Shown piece after piece: positions 1 through 7,095 of a DNA stretch of 12,182 bases (position 1 is the stretch's first letter; every line of letters begins with the position of its first letter). The translations under genes and the position numbers were made by a program. Below the pieces are notes generated by a model that was not told the origin of the DNA, did not search any database, and worked only from the letters and a program-made list of their open reading frames with translations. Source of the DNA: CANKHA01 sp034668785 (GTDB lineage Bacteria > Pseudomonadota > Alphaproteobacteria > Rhizobiales > Xanthobacteraceae); contig JAXDOS010000221.1 in assembly GCA_034668785.1 (NCBI GenBank), positions 1 through 12,182 of the forward strand, read 5' to 3'.

Positions 1-339
1 TGGGATCCCACGCAGATTCCCGTGATCGGCCACTTCCTTCTGCTCGGCGCTTGGCCGCTGATCATGGGCGTGACCATGTGGTTCCAGATGAAGCTCAATC
101 CGGCGCCGCCCGACCCGACGCAGAAGATGATCTTCGACTGGATGCCGGTGATCTTCACCTTCATGCTGTCGAGTTTTCCCGCCGGGCTGGTCATCTATTG
201 GGCCTGGAACAACACGCTCTCGGTGCTGCAGCAGAGCGTGATCATGCGCAAGCACGGCGCCAAAATCGAGCTGTTGGATAATCTCAAAAGCGCCTGGGAC
301 GGCCTCATTTCCCTCTTTACCAAGAAGAAGGACGGGTGA
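1..339 (+). CDS. yidC: YidC membrane protein insertase, C-terminal part (5' end outside window)
   Basis: The reading frame is open from base 1 and ends at TGA 337-339, so only the last 112 residues are present. YidC inserts and folds inner-membrane proteins, alone or with SecYEG. The visible part fits its conserved C-terminal membrane domain: a hydrophobic segment around LLLGAWPLIMGVTMWFQMKL, then the family-typical PPDPTQKMIFDWMPVIFTFM and FPAGLVIYWAWNNTLSVLQQ, and a short basic tail ending in KKKDG. A GTG at 22 could pass for a start, but it lies inside the conserved domain and is not one. The gene leads directly into engB, an order common in alphaproteobacteria. The identification rests on these motifs and is strong. 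Confidence 0.95.
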   Translation, partial: WDPTQIPVIGHFLLLGAWPLIMGVTMWFQMKLNPAPPDPTQKMIFDWMPVIFTFMLSSFPAGLVIYWAWNNTLSVLQQSVIMRKHGAKIELLDNLKSAWDGLISLFTKKKDG

Positions 340-346
340 GGACGTC

Positions 347-364
347 ATGGCACCACCGCCATGA
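347..364 (+). other. Five-codon mini-ORF (MAPPP) overlapping the engB start
   Basis: ATG 347 followed by GCA CCA CCG CCA TGA encodes Met-Ala-Pro-Pro-Pro-stop. A GAGG at 338-341, overlapping the yidC stop codon, is five bases upstream of this ATG, a better spacing than it offers to the engB ATG at 361. The mini-ORF stop overlaps the engB start as ATGA, a classical re-initiation geometry. Three consecutive prolines are a known EF-P-dependent stalling motif. That it is translated and acts as a leader is inference; it may be chance in a GC-rich spacer. Confidence 0.3.
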
Positions 365-1008
365 CCACATCCGCCCTCACCGCCGAAGAGCTCGACACCG
401 GCCGTAGGTTATTCGCCGGCCAGTGGGACTTTCACTGGGCGGCAAGCTCGCTGGCCTCGTTGCCGCCGATGAAGGGGATCGAGATCGCCTTCGCGGGGCG
501 CTCCAACGTCGGCAAGTCGAGCCTGATCAACGCACTCACCGGCCGCAAGGCGCTGGCGCGCACCTCGAATACGCCGGGTCGCACACAGGAGCTCATCTTC
601 TTCAACGGCGAGGGAAAGCTCACGATCGTCGATATGCCCGGCTACGGATATGCCGCGGTATCGAAGACCAAAGTGGCGGCCTGGACCGAGTTGATCCATG
701 CCTATCTGCAAGGCCGCGCCAATCTCGCGCGTGTCTACGTGCTGATCGACGCTCGCCATGGTCTGAAACCCGCCGACGACGACGTTTTCAAAACCCTCGG
801 CGAGGCGGCGATGAGCCACCAGATCGTGCTCACCAAGGCGGATCAGGTGCCCCAGGCGGAGCTGGAAACTCGCATCGCCGAGGTCCAGGGGGCGATCGCC
901 AAACGCGCGGCAGCCTTTCCGGACGTGATCGCCACGTCGGCGGAGACCGGCGCGGGGATTCCCGAGCTTCGCGGCGCTATCGCGCGGCTGGTGGCGGAGA
1001 GAGGCTGA
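361..1008 (+). CDS. engB: EngB/YihA ribosome-biogenesis GTP-binding protein
   Basis: This 215-residue GTPase of the TrmE-Era-EngA-YihA group is needed for assembly of the large ribosomal subunit in the species where it has been studied. All G motifs are visible: G1 GRSNVGKS (residues 46-53), G2 within TPGRTQ (71-76), G3 DMPG followed by YGYA (91-98), G4 TKAD (158-161) and G5 TSAETG (192-197). Length is normal for the family, with a short N-terminal extension of about 38 residues before the domain. The ATG at 361 has no well-spaced Shine-Dalgarno of its own; the nearest (GAGG 338-341) lies 19 bases upstream and serves a five-codon mini-ORF whose stop overlaps this ATG (ATGA). Translation is therefore probably coupled to yidC or to that mini-ORF. 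It sits 21 bases after yidC, presumably in the same transcript. Confidence 0.96.
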   Translation: MTTSALTAEELDTGRRLFAGQWDFHWAASSLASLPPMKGIEIAFAGRSNVGKSSLINALTGRKALARTSNTPGRTQELIFFNGEGKLTIVDMPGYGYAAVSKTKVAAWTELIHAYLQGRANLARVYVLIDARHGLKPADDDVFKTLGEAAMSHQIVLTKADQVPQAELETRIAEVQGAIAKRAAAFPDVIATSAETGAGIPELRGAIARLVAERG

Positions 1009-1064
1009 GCGAGCGCTTTCGCCCTTCCGCCCGGCTTGCATGGCCGCTAATAAGACCCCGGACC

Positions 1065-1072
1065 GGAGAGGA
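1065..1072 (+). promoter_or_regulatory. Shine-Dalgarno fixing the argB start
   Basis: GGAGAGGA lies nine bases before ATG 1082. It supports that start over an in-frame ATG at 1040, which would add 14 residues (MAANKTPDRRGIRS) that do not look like the family N-terminus. Confidence 0.7.
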
Positions 1073-1081
1073 ATTCGCTCG

Positions 1082-1966
1082 ATGACCGTGAGCCCGCACG
1101 ACCAGGCCCGCACCCTGTCGGAAGCGCTGCCGCATATGCAGCACTACGACGAGCAAACCGTCGTCATAAAATACGGCGGCCATGCCATGGGCCAGGAACA
1201 GACCGCGCGGGATTTTGCCCGCGACGTGGTGCTGCTGGAGCAGACCGCCATCAATCCGGTCGTGGTTCACGGCGGCGGGCCGCAGATCGAAGCCATGCTG
1301 AACCGGCTCGGCATCAAATCCAAATTCGCCGATGGCCTGCGGATCACCGACGCCGCCACCATCGAGATTGTCGAGATGGTGCTTGCGGGCTCCATTAACA
1401 AACAGATCGTCAGCTTCATCAATGGAGCCGGCGGCAAGGCTGTGGGCTTGAGCGGCAAGGATGGCAACATGGTGGTGGCGCGAAAGATCGCCCGCCATGT
1501 CGCCGATCCGGATTCCAAGACCGGAAAGATGGTGGACTTCGGTTTTGTCGGCGAACCCGACAAGGTGGACATCACCGTCCTGCAGCAGATCCTCGGCCGC
1601 GAGCTTATTCCAGTACTGGCGCCAATTGCCGCCTCGGCGAATGGACAGACTTACAACATGAATGCGGACACCTTCGCCGGCTGCATCGCCGGGGCGCTGA
1701 AGGCCAAGCGCCTGCTTATGCTCACCGACGTGGCGGGCGTGCTCGACAAATCCAAATCGCTGATCAGCGAGCTTTCGGTCGACGAGGCGCGGCGGCTGAT
1801 CGGCAACGGCACCATCTCAGGGGGGATGATACCGAAGGTCGAAACCTGCATCGATGCTCTGGATCAAGGTGTCGAAGGCGTCGTCATTCTCGACGGCCAA
1901 GTGCCGCATGCGGTGCTGCTCGAACTTTTCACCGATCATGGCGCCGGCACGCTGATCCATCGTTAG
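1082..1966 (+). CDS. argB: Acetylglutamate kinase
   Basis: ArgB phosphorylates N-acetyl-L-glutamate with ATP, the second step of arginine synthesis, in the cytoplasm. The 294-residue protein has the amino-acid-kinase signatures: IKYGGHAM (29-36) with the phosphate-binding lysine K30, VVHGGGPQI (61-69) binding acetylglutamate, GLSGKDGN (122-129), NMNADTFAG (192-200), TDVAGV (215-220) and GGMIPK (247-252). Residues about 10-24 (RTLSEALPHMQHYDE) match the extra N-terminal helix of hexameric, arginine-sensitive kinases, so feedback inhibition by arginine is likely. The start at ATG 1082 is chosen for its well-placed GGAGAGGA. The gene follows engB by 73 bases with no terminator visible between them. 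Nothing is missing or unusual. Confidence 0.97.
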   Translation: MTVSPHDQARTLSEALPHMQHYDEQTVVIKYGGHAMGQEQTARDFARDVVLLEQTAINPVVVHGGGPQIEAMLNRLGIKSKFADGLRITDAATIEIVEMVLAGSINKQIVSFINGAGGKAVGLSGKDGNMVVARKIARHVADPDSKTGKMVDFGFVGEPDKVDITVLQQILGRELIPVLAPIAASANGQTYNMNADTFAGCIAGALKAKRLLMLTDVAGVLDKSKSLISELSVDEARRLIGNGTISGGMIPKVETCIDALDQGVEGVVILDGQVPHAVLLELFTDHGAGTLIHR

Positions 1967-2022
1967 CGCCGTCACCCGGAAGCATTGACGCTCCGCATAG
2001 AAAAGCTTCATGTAGCTTGCGC

Positions 2023-4434
2023 ATGAATGCTTGGGAGAAGTTCGTGTCTTCCGGACCGGTTGATAAGCGTAAGGGCGATGCCGCCGGCGATCCCGTTCCA
2101 TCGCGTCAGAGCAAGCCACACCAGATCGCCTTCGGTCTTGAGCGCATTGGGCTGATCTCCCTCCGCTTCCCGCTGATCGCCACGCTGATCGTCATCGCTC
2201 TTTCCGTGGCGGCGGCATTCGGCGTGACACGCCTGAAGGTCGACGACTCGCTAAGCCAATTATTTCGCTCGGACACCGCCGAGTTCAAGCAATATGAGGA
2301 GGTGTCGCGCCGCTTTCCCTCCAGCGAGTTCGACGTGCTTGTCGTCGTCGAAGGCAAGACGCTGCTGGCGCGGCAATCGCTGGAGAAGCTGCGCGACCTT
2401 GTCACCGACCTGCAGTTGATTGACGGCGCCAAGGGCCTCATCTCGCTGTTCTCGGCGCGGCAGCCGTCTGAAAACGGGTTGATCCCCGCGCCGCTTTTCC
2501 CCGAGGAGCTCCCGGAAGGCGCCGAATACGACAAGCTGATCGCGCGGGTGAAGAGAAACGAGATCATCCGCGGCAAGCTGTTGTCGGAGGATGGCGAGCT
2601 TGCCCTCTTCGTCCTCGCGCTCGAGCCGGCCCTCATTGAGGGCAAGGGGCTGAGCAACACCATCAGTGAGGTCCGCAAGACCGTCGATGACGATCTGGCG
2701 GGAACCGGGCTCAAGGGCCAGCTCTCCGGCGTGCCGGTGATGCAGCTCGAAATCCGCAATGCCGTCGAGCGCGACCGGCTGATCTACAACGCCATTGGTT
2801 TCATCGCCGGGTGTTTGATCGCGATCCTGTTTTTCCGGCACGTATCGTTCATGGTCATGGCGGCCGGTCCGCCGCTGATCGCCATTCTGCTGGCGCTGGG
2901 CTGTCTCGGCTGGCTCGATTTCCGGCTCAACATGTTCCTTAACGTGATGACGCCGCTCATCATGGTCATCAGTTTCACCGATAGCATGCAGCTTACGTTT
3001 GCCGCGCGCGACCGGCTGCTGGCGGGCGAGACCAAATATCAGGCGATGCGCAACGCCATTCTCGTCGTTGGGCCGGCCTGCGTATTGACCCATGGGACTG
3101 CCGGGCTTTCGTTTGTTGCGCTGCTGCTTTCGGACTCCAATCTGATCCGCACATTTGGCGCTGCGGGCCTCATCGCCACCCTCATCGCCTTCGTCGCGGT
3201 GCTGACGCTGATGCCACTGCTTGGAGTTTTACTGCTGCGCAAGGAAGCGAGCTTTACGGCAAAGGTAAAAGGAGCGGATACCGCCGTGGACATGCTTCGC
3301 AGCGTCTGCCGCTGGATCGCCAGTCACATGGTGCGCCGTCCGGGTCTTTATAGCGCGCTCAGCGTGCTGGTCGTCGTCGGCCTGGCCTTTGTCTATGCCA
3401 GCCTCGAACCGCGTTACCGGCTCGCGGATCAAGTGCCGGACAAGCAGCAGGCGGTCGAAGCCAGCAGCCGTCTCGATGCCAAGCTCACCGGCGCCAACCC
3501 GGTTGATGTTCTCATCGAATTTCCCCAAGGCGCTACGCTCTACGCGCCGGAAACGCTCGCAACCATCGCCGATGTGCATTCTGCCGTGGAAAAACAGGCG
3601 GGCGTCGGCAATGTCTGGTCACTGGAGACGCTGCGGCGATGGCTTGCGGAAAAGGCCGGCAAGTCCGACGTCGCGACTTTGAAGCAATATGTGGATCTAT
3701 TACCCGAGCACCTGGCGCGGCGTTTCGTGTCGGCGGAACAGAATGCCGTGGTCGTGTCGGGCCGCATTCCCGACATCGATGCGAGCGAGCTCCTGCCGGT
3801 TATCGATAAGCTCGACAAGACTCTTGGCGACGTGCGCGCGAAACATCCAGGCTACAGCATAGCCGTGACCGGTCTCTCGGCGGTCGCCGCGCGCAACAGC
3901 GCCAGCATGATCGGAAAGCTGAACCGGGCGCTGACGGTCGAAATCTTGTTCGTCGCCGCATTCATCGGCATCTGCTTCCGCTCATTCTTCGTGATGGCGG
4001 TGAGCATCTTGCCCGGCATATTCCCGATCGTGATTTCCGGCGCCGTACTGTGGGCGATGGGCGAAGGCTTGCAGTTCGCCAGTATCGTCGCCCTGACCGT
4101 GTCCTTCGGGCTGGGTCTGAGCGCGACGATTCATTATCTCAATCGGCTGCGGCTCGAATACCGGCACGGCGAAGACCCGGCACTGGCCGTGGTCCGGCCA
4201 ACCGTTCTCGTCGGTCCGGCTTTGATACTGACATCCCTGGTGTTGGCCTTTGGATTGGCGGTGACGGTGTTTTCCGACCTGCCGTCGCTGCGCCTTTTTG
4301 GCTGGTTGAGCGCCTTCGCAATGATTGCGGCGCTGATCGGCGATTTGCTGATCCTGCCGGCGACGGTGATGTTCCTGCGCAAGCTTATCCGGCGTATGCA
4401 AGGCCGATCGGCTACAACGCGAGCAGCGGAGTAA
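2023..4434 (+). CDS. MMPL-family RND-superfamily transporter
   Basis: This is an 803-residue inner-membrane protein of the MMPL/COG1033 branch of the RND superfamily, which exports lipids or other hydrophobic molecules using the proton gradient. The RND duplication is clear. Each half has one membrane segment (about 48-68 and 441-459), a soluble loop of roughly 190 residues, then five clustered segments (about 255-405 and 637-785). The fourth segment of the first half carries VISFTDSMQLTFAARDRL with an acidic D320. The equivalent place in the second half reads FGLGLSATIHYLNRLR (695-710) with no acidic residue. No membrane-fusion or outer-membrane partner is adjacent. It is shorter than typical hopanoid-linked HpnN, and no hopanoid genes are near, so the substrate is unknown. 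ATG 2023 lacks a Shine-Dalgarno; in-frame GTG 2044 is preceded by GGGAGAAG and is a real alternative, shortening the protein by seven residues. Confidence 0.88.
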   Translation: MNAWEKFVSSGPVDKRKGDAAGDPVPSRQSKPHQIAFGLERIGLISLRFPLIATLIVIALSVAAAFGVTRLKVDDSLSQLFRSDTAEFKQYEEVSRRFPSSEFDVLVVVEGKTLLARQSLEKLRDLVTDLQLIDGAKGLISLFSARQPSENGLIPAPLFPEELPEGAEYDKLIARVKRNEIIRGKLLSEDGELALFVLALEPALIEGKGLSNTISEVRKTVDDDLAGTGLKGQLSGVPVMQLEIRNAVERDRLIYNAIGFIAGCLIAILFFRHVSFMVMAAGPPLIAILLALGCLGWLDFRLNMFLNVMTPLIMVISFTDSMQLTFAARDRLLAGETKYQAMRNAILVVGPACVLTHGTAGLSFVALLLSDSNLIRTFGAAGLIATLIAFVAVLTLMPLLGVLLLRKEASFTAKVKGADTAVDMLRSVCRWIASHMVRRPGLYSALSVLVVVGLAFVYASLEPRYRLADQVPDKQQAVEASSRLDAKLTGANPVDVLIEFPQGATLYAPETLATIADVHSAVEKQAGVGNVWSLETLRRWLAEKAGKSDVATLKQYVDLLPEHLARRFVSAEQNAVVVSGRIPDIDASELLPVIDKLDKTLGDVRAKHPGYSIAVTGLSAVAARNSASMIGKLNRALTVEILFVAAFIGICFRSFFVMAVSILPGIFPIVISGAVLWAMGEGLQFASIVALTVSFGLGLSATIHYLNRLRLEYRHGEDPALAVVRPTVLVGPALILTSLVLAFGLAVTVFSDLPSLRLFGWLSAFAMIAALIGDLLILPATVMFLRKLIRRMQGRSATTRAAE
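2033..2040 (+). promoter_or_regulatory. Shine-Dalgarno-like site favouring GTG 2044 as the transporter start
   Basis: GGGAGAAG lies inside the coding sequence if ATG 2023 is the start. Its GGGAG core (2033-2037) is six bases before in-frame GTG 2044, while nothing purine-rich precedes ATG 2023 at a useful distance. The site therefore casts doubt on the ATG start. Confidence 0.4.
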
Positions 4435-4437
4435 GCA

Positions 4438-4941
4438 TTACCCTCTATTGAGGGCGATCACCGCTTCCGACATTTCGCTTCCGGGAGATTGGATCGAAAT
4501 CGACTGCTTGTCGCCACGCGTGGTCAGCGACAACAGCGCGGTGAATGTCTGACCCGCGGCCCGGACGTCGATCTGATTGCCCTTGATGGAACCGGTCACA
4601 TTTCCGGCCACGCGGCGGGTGGTTTCGTTCCAGTTCCCCAGAACCTCGCCGTTTTGATAAACAACGTTGCCCTGCAGCTCAAACTTGTAGCTGTCGCTCG
4701 CGCAGCGCAGTTGCAGATCAACCTTGGAACCGCTGCTATCGACTTTGTAGACCGCCCGGCAACGGATGCGCTCTTTCGATCCGCTCGACAGCGCGATGCT
4801 GCCGGAACCCGACCAGCTTCCCGCCAGGCTTGCGAAGGGACCGGATTGCTGCGCTTGAATGGCGACGGCAAACAAGAATACCAGCGCAAACACGGCCGCG
4901 CTGAACGCCGGCGTGAAGCGCTTCAAGGACGGTAAAGACAT
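4438..4941 (-). CDS. Secreted small beta-rich protein of unknown function (rhizobial type)
   Basis: This 167-residue protein has a clear signal peptide: basic start MSLPSLKR, hydrophobic stretch (about 14-27), and likely cleavage after AIQA (27-30). The mature part begins with QQSGPFASLAGSWSGSGSI. It is rich in short alternating polar/hydrophobic segments and glycine turns, as expected of a small beta-barrel or lipocalin-like fold. Two cysteines, C61 (RIRCRA) and C80 (LRCASD), could form a disulfide in the periplasm. I recognise the pattern as a conserved hypothetical of rhizobial genomes but can name no function. ATG 4941 is preferred over an upstream ATG at 5007 because it is preceded by AGGG about seven bases away and begins the signal peptide. 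Its stop is three bases from the stop of the convergent transporter gene, so the 3' ends of the two transcripts must overlap. Confidence 0.8.
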   Translation of the reverse strand: MSLPSLKRFTPAFSAAVFALVFLFAVAIQAQQSGPFASLAGSWSGSGSIALSSGSKERIRCRAVYKVDSSGSKVDLQLRCASDSYKFELQGNVVYQNGEVLGNWNETTRRVAGNVTGSIKGNQIDVRAAGQTFTALLSLTTRGDKQSISIQSPGSEMSEAVIALNRG

Positions 4942-5217
4942 AAATTTCCCTGCCCCTATGTTGCAGCGGTTTGAACTGTCCTGCCGCGCACGGATGTATG
5001 TAAGCAATGAATCTAAGTCTGCTACGGGTGCCGTCCGATCTTACCGCGTCGCTGGCGGAGGAGAAGCACTTTGTTGGCGCAAACTGCCGTCGCTCCTGCG
5101 TATTTCCGCCCGCGAGGGAAATCTTGCAGCACCCGGCATCATAATTCTTGCGCCGCAAGCCCATTGCCGGTTCCTGCCGTAGCAGCCTTCGCGCTATAAC
5201 CTTGCGACAGGCCACCT
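4942..5217. other. Divergent intergenic region between the secreted protein and DUF1194 genes
   Basis: These 276 bases separate two genes transcribed away from each other, so both promoters should lie here. No convincing coding frame, RNA gene or long inverted repeat was seen. A short palindrome (CTTGC-GCC-GCAAG) occurs near 5148-5162. A TATAAC at 5195-5200 resembles a -10 box for the + strand gene, but its -35 partner is poor (TTCCTG at 18 bases, or TTGCCG at 25 bases). No clear promoter for the - strand gene could be picked. Confidence 0.4.
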
Positions 5218-6060
5218 ATGGCCAATGCGTGCGATCAACGTCGTTATGTGCAAGCTGTTCCTTCCGTGTTGTCGATGGACCACCGACTGATGAATGCTCC
5301 CCAGAATGGCCGCGGGTATCTCGTGCCGCTTTGGCACGTGATCCGCTGGATGATGGCCGTGTTACTCGTGGCCGGCCTCGCCGGCCCCGTCCTGGCCGAG
5401 CCGGCAGTCGACCTCCAGCTCGTGCTCGACGTTGATGCCTCTGGCAGTGTCAACCAGACGCGTTTTCGCCTGCAGCAGCAGGGATATGCGGCAGCGTTCC
5501 GCAATCCGCAGGTCTTGAAGGCGATCATGTCGGGAGCCGATCAGGCGATCGCCGTCACAATGGTGCAATGGACCGGCCCCTTCATGCAGGTCCAGGTGGT
5601 ACCATGGACGCTGATCAAGGACGCCGCGTCCGCCAATGCCTTTGCCGATGCGATCGTCGGTTCGCGGCGCGAGCTTTTCGGCGGCGGCACCTCGATCAGC
5701 GGCGCCATCGACCATGCGATGACCTTGTTTCCTGAAAGCCCGTACAAATCGCAACGCCGCACCATCGATGTTTCGGGCGACGGCGCCAACAATGCCGGCC
5801 GCTCCATCATCGGCGCGCGTGATGACGCGGTAGCCGCCGGCGTCGGCATCAACGGCCTGCCGATCGTGTCGGTCGAGCCGGATCTCGACCGTTACTATTT
5901 CGAATATGTCATCGGCGGCCCCGGATCCTTCATGATCCCAGCTTCGAGCTATGAAAACTTCGCCGATGCCATTCTGAAGAAGCTCATTCTCGAAATCGCG
6001 ACGAACGTGCCTGCGCCTGCCATCAAGGGTTGGGGTGCGCTGTTGGCCAAGCGACGATAA
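5218..6060 (+). CDS. Secreted DUF1194 protein with von Willebrand A-like fold
   Basis: This 280-residue protein belongs to the DUF1194 family, whose members resemble vWA domains and are exported; no biochemical role is established. A hydrophobic export segment (about 45-59, MMAVLLVAGLAGPVLA) ends in a likely cleavage site before EPAVDLQL. The metal-ion-dependent adhesion site is intact: DASGS (D73, S75, S77), the GGGTS threonine T158, and IDVSGDGANN with D184 and D188. It probably binds a divalent cation and a protein partner in the periplasm. ATG 5218 has ACAGG upstream but leaves a long n-region of over 40 residues; ATG 5290 (MNAPQNGRG) would give a more normal signal peptide but has no good Shine-Dalgarno. 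The start is therefore uncertain. It lies 38 bases before the Bug gene and is likely the first gene of that operon. Confidence 0.88.
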   Translation: MANACDQRRYVQAVPSVLSMDHRLMNAPQNGRGYLVPLWHVIRWMMAVLLVAGLAGPVLAEPAVDLQLVLDVDASGSVNQTRFRLQQQGYAAAFRNPQVLKAIMSGADQAIAVTMVQWTGPFMQVQVVPWTLIKDAASANAFADAIVGSRRELFGGGTSISGAIDHAMTLFPESPYKSQRRTIDVSGDGANNAGRSIIGARDDAVAAGVGINGLPIVSVEPDLDRYYFEYVIGGPGSFMIPASSYENFADAILKKLILEIATNVPAPAIKGWGALLAKRR

Positions 6061-6089
6061 GATCAGCCGCCGCGTCCTGCGGGAATCAT

Positions 6090-6095
6090 GGAGAG
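6090..6095 (+). promoter_or_regulatory. Shine-Dalgarno fixing the Bug-protein start
   Basis: GGAGAG lies three to five bases before ATG 6099, the start of a canonical signal peptide. It rules out the in-frame upstream start at 6030, which would overlap the end of the preceding gene. Confidence 0.65.
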
Positions 6096-6098
6096 AAA

Positions 6099-7070
6099 AT
6101 GCAACGCCGCCTTGCTCTGTTAGCCGCCGCCATCGGTACCCTCCTCGTGTCCTGCGCGGCAGCGGGCGCGGCGGACTGGCCGACAAAGCCGGTTCGCATC
6201 GTGGTGCCTTATGCCGCCGGCGGCGCGGCCGACACGCTGGGCCGGGTCTTTGGCGACGTTCTAAGCACCGCATTCGGCAAACAGTTTTATCTCGATAACC
6301 GCCCCGGCGGAGGCAGCCTGGTCGGTTCCGAAGCCGTGGCTCGATCCGAGCCTGATGGCTACACCTTCACGCTGTCGGGAATGTCGACCCACGTGCTGGC
6401 GCCGGCGATGAACAAGAATGTCGGCTTCGATCCGGTTCGCGATTTCACCCATGTGGCCTATTTCGGCGGCGCTCCCAACATTTTCGTCGTGCATCCCTCT
6501 TCCGGCATCAAAACATTCAAGGACTTCATGACGCAGGCGAAGAGTCAGAAGGACGGCGTCGATTATGTGTCGCCTGGAGTCGGCAGCGTCGGAAATCTCG
6601 TTGCCGAATATTTGGCGGCGAAGGAAAACATCAAGCTTGTGCATGTCCCCTATAAAGGTGGCGCCGCCGCGCTGCTTGATCTCGTCGCCGGGCATGTGAA
6701 GATCGGCATGATGAGCTATTCCACGGCGGGCGAGCATATCCGCTCGAGCAATCTCGTTCCGATCGCGGTGTCGTCGGAGAAACGTTTGCCCGATTTGCCG
6801 GATGTGCCAACGTTGAAGGAGCTCGGTTATCCGGACCTCGTAGCCACGACATGGTGGTCATTGTCCGCGCCTGCCGGGCTGCCGCGCGACATTGCCGACA
6901 AGGTCAATCAAGAGGTCAATAAAAGCTTCGCGCTGCCGCAGGTGGAAAAACAACTGAAGCAGGATGCGGTTGAGACCAAAGCCATGACTCCCGCCGAGGT
7001 TACGCAATATATGCAAAGCGAGATCGACAAATGGGGCCCGTTCGTGAAGAAGATGAACGTCGCGCCGTGA
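6099..7070 (+). CDS. Bug-family (tripartite tricarboxylate) substrate-binding protein
   Basis: This 323-residue periplasmic binding protein is of the Bug/TctC family, which captures carboxylates and similar small molecules for TctAB-type transporters or sensing. Family signatures are visible: WPTKPVRIVVPYAAGGAADTLG (27-48) with the glycine-rich ligand loop and aspartate, NRPGGGSLVGS, ARSEPDGYTF, and VPYKGGAAALLDLVAGHVKIG in the second lobe. The signal sequence is MQRRLALLAAAIGTLL followed by VSC. L16-V17-S18-C19 satisfies a lipobox, so it could be a lipoprotein, although cleavage at AAGA near residue 24 is equally possible. No tctA or tctB gene is in the window, typical of orphan Bug proteins. 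The ThDP-enzyme gene starts 25 bases downstream, suggesting the captured acid is a substrate or relative of a substrate for that enzyme. Confidence 0.93.
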   Translation: MQRRLALLAAAIGTLLVSCAAAGAADWPTKPVRIVVPYAAGGAADTLGRVFGDVLSTAFGKQFYLDNRPGGGSLVGSEAVARSEPDGYTFTLSGMSTHVLAPAMNKNVGFDPVRDFTHVAYFGGAPNIFVVHPSSGIKTFKDFMTQAKSQKDGVDYVSPGVGSVGNLVAEYLAAKENIKLVHVPYKGGAAALLDLVAGHVKIGMMSYSTAGEHIRSSNLVPIAVSSEKRLPDLPDVPTLKELGYPDLVATTWWSLSAPAGLPRDIADKVNQEVNKSFALPQVEKQLKQDAVETKAMTPAEVTQYMQSEIDKWGPFVKKMNVAP

Positions 7071-7085
7071 CCCATTTCTCGCATT

Positions 7086-7089
7086 GGAG
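7086..7089 (+). promoter_or_regulatory. Shine-Dalgarno fixing a GTG start for the ThDP enzyme
   Basis: GGAG lies six bases before GTG 7096. A TTG at 7084, in the same frame, overlaps this site and has no ribosome-binding sequence of its own, so GTG 7096 is preferred. Confidence 0.65.
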
Positions 7090-7095
7090 TCCTCA

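Noticed and set aside
409..1113. Long - strand open frame (234 codons) opposite engB
   Set aside because: It is antisense to a clearly conserved GTPase. Such frames are expected from third-position GC bias, and its translation has no recognisable motif.
1975..2022. Possible dispersed intergenic repeat between argB and the transporter
   Set aside because: The sequence looked vaguely like rhizobial extragenic repeats, but it has no clear inverted structure and no second copy in the window.
2260..3093. Long - strand open frame (277 codons) opposite the transporter
   Set aside because: It overlaps a conserved membrane protein. The composition is rich in Arg, Gln and His, typical of antisense GC-rich frames.
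4441..4454. Small hairpin CCCTC-TATT-GAGGG at the convergent gene ends
   Set aside because: The stem is only five base pairs, it lies inside the coding end of the - strand gene and it has no T-run; not enough to call a terminator.
5362..6273. Long - strand open frame (303 codons) across DUF1194 and the Bug start
   Set aside because: It covers two real genes and the gap between them, with Arg-rich composition and no domain.
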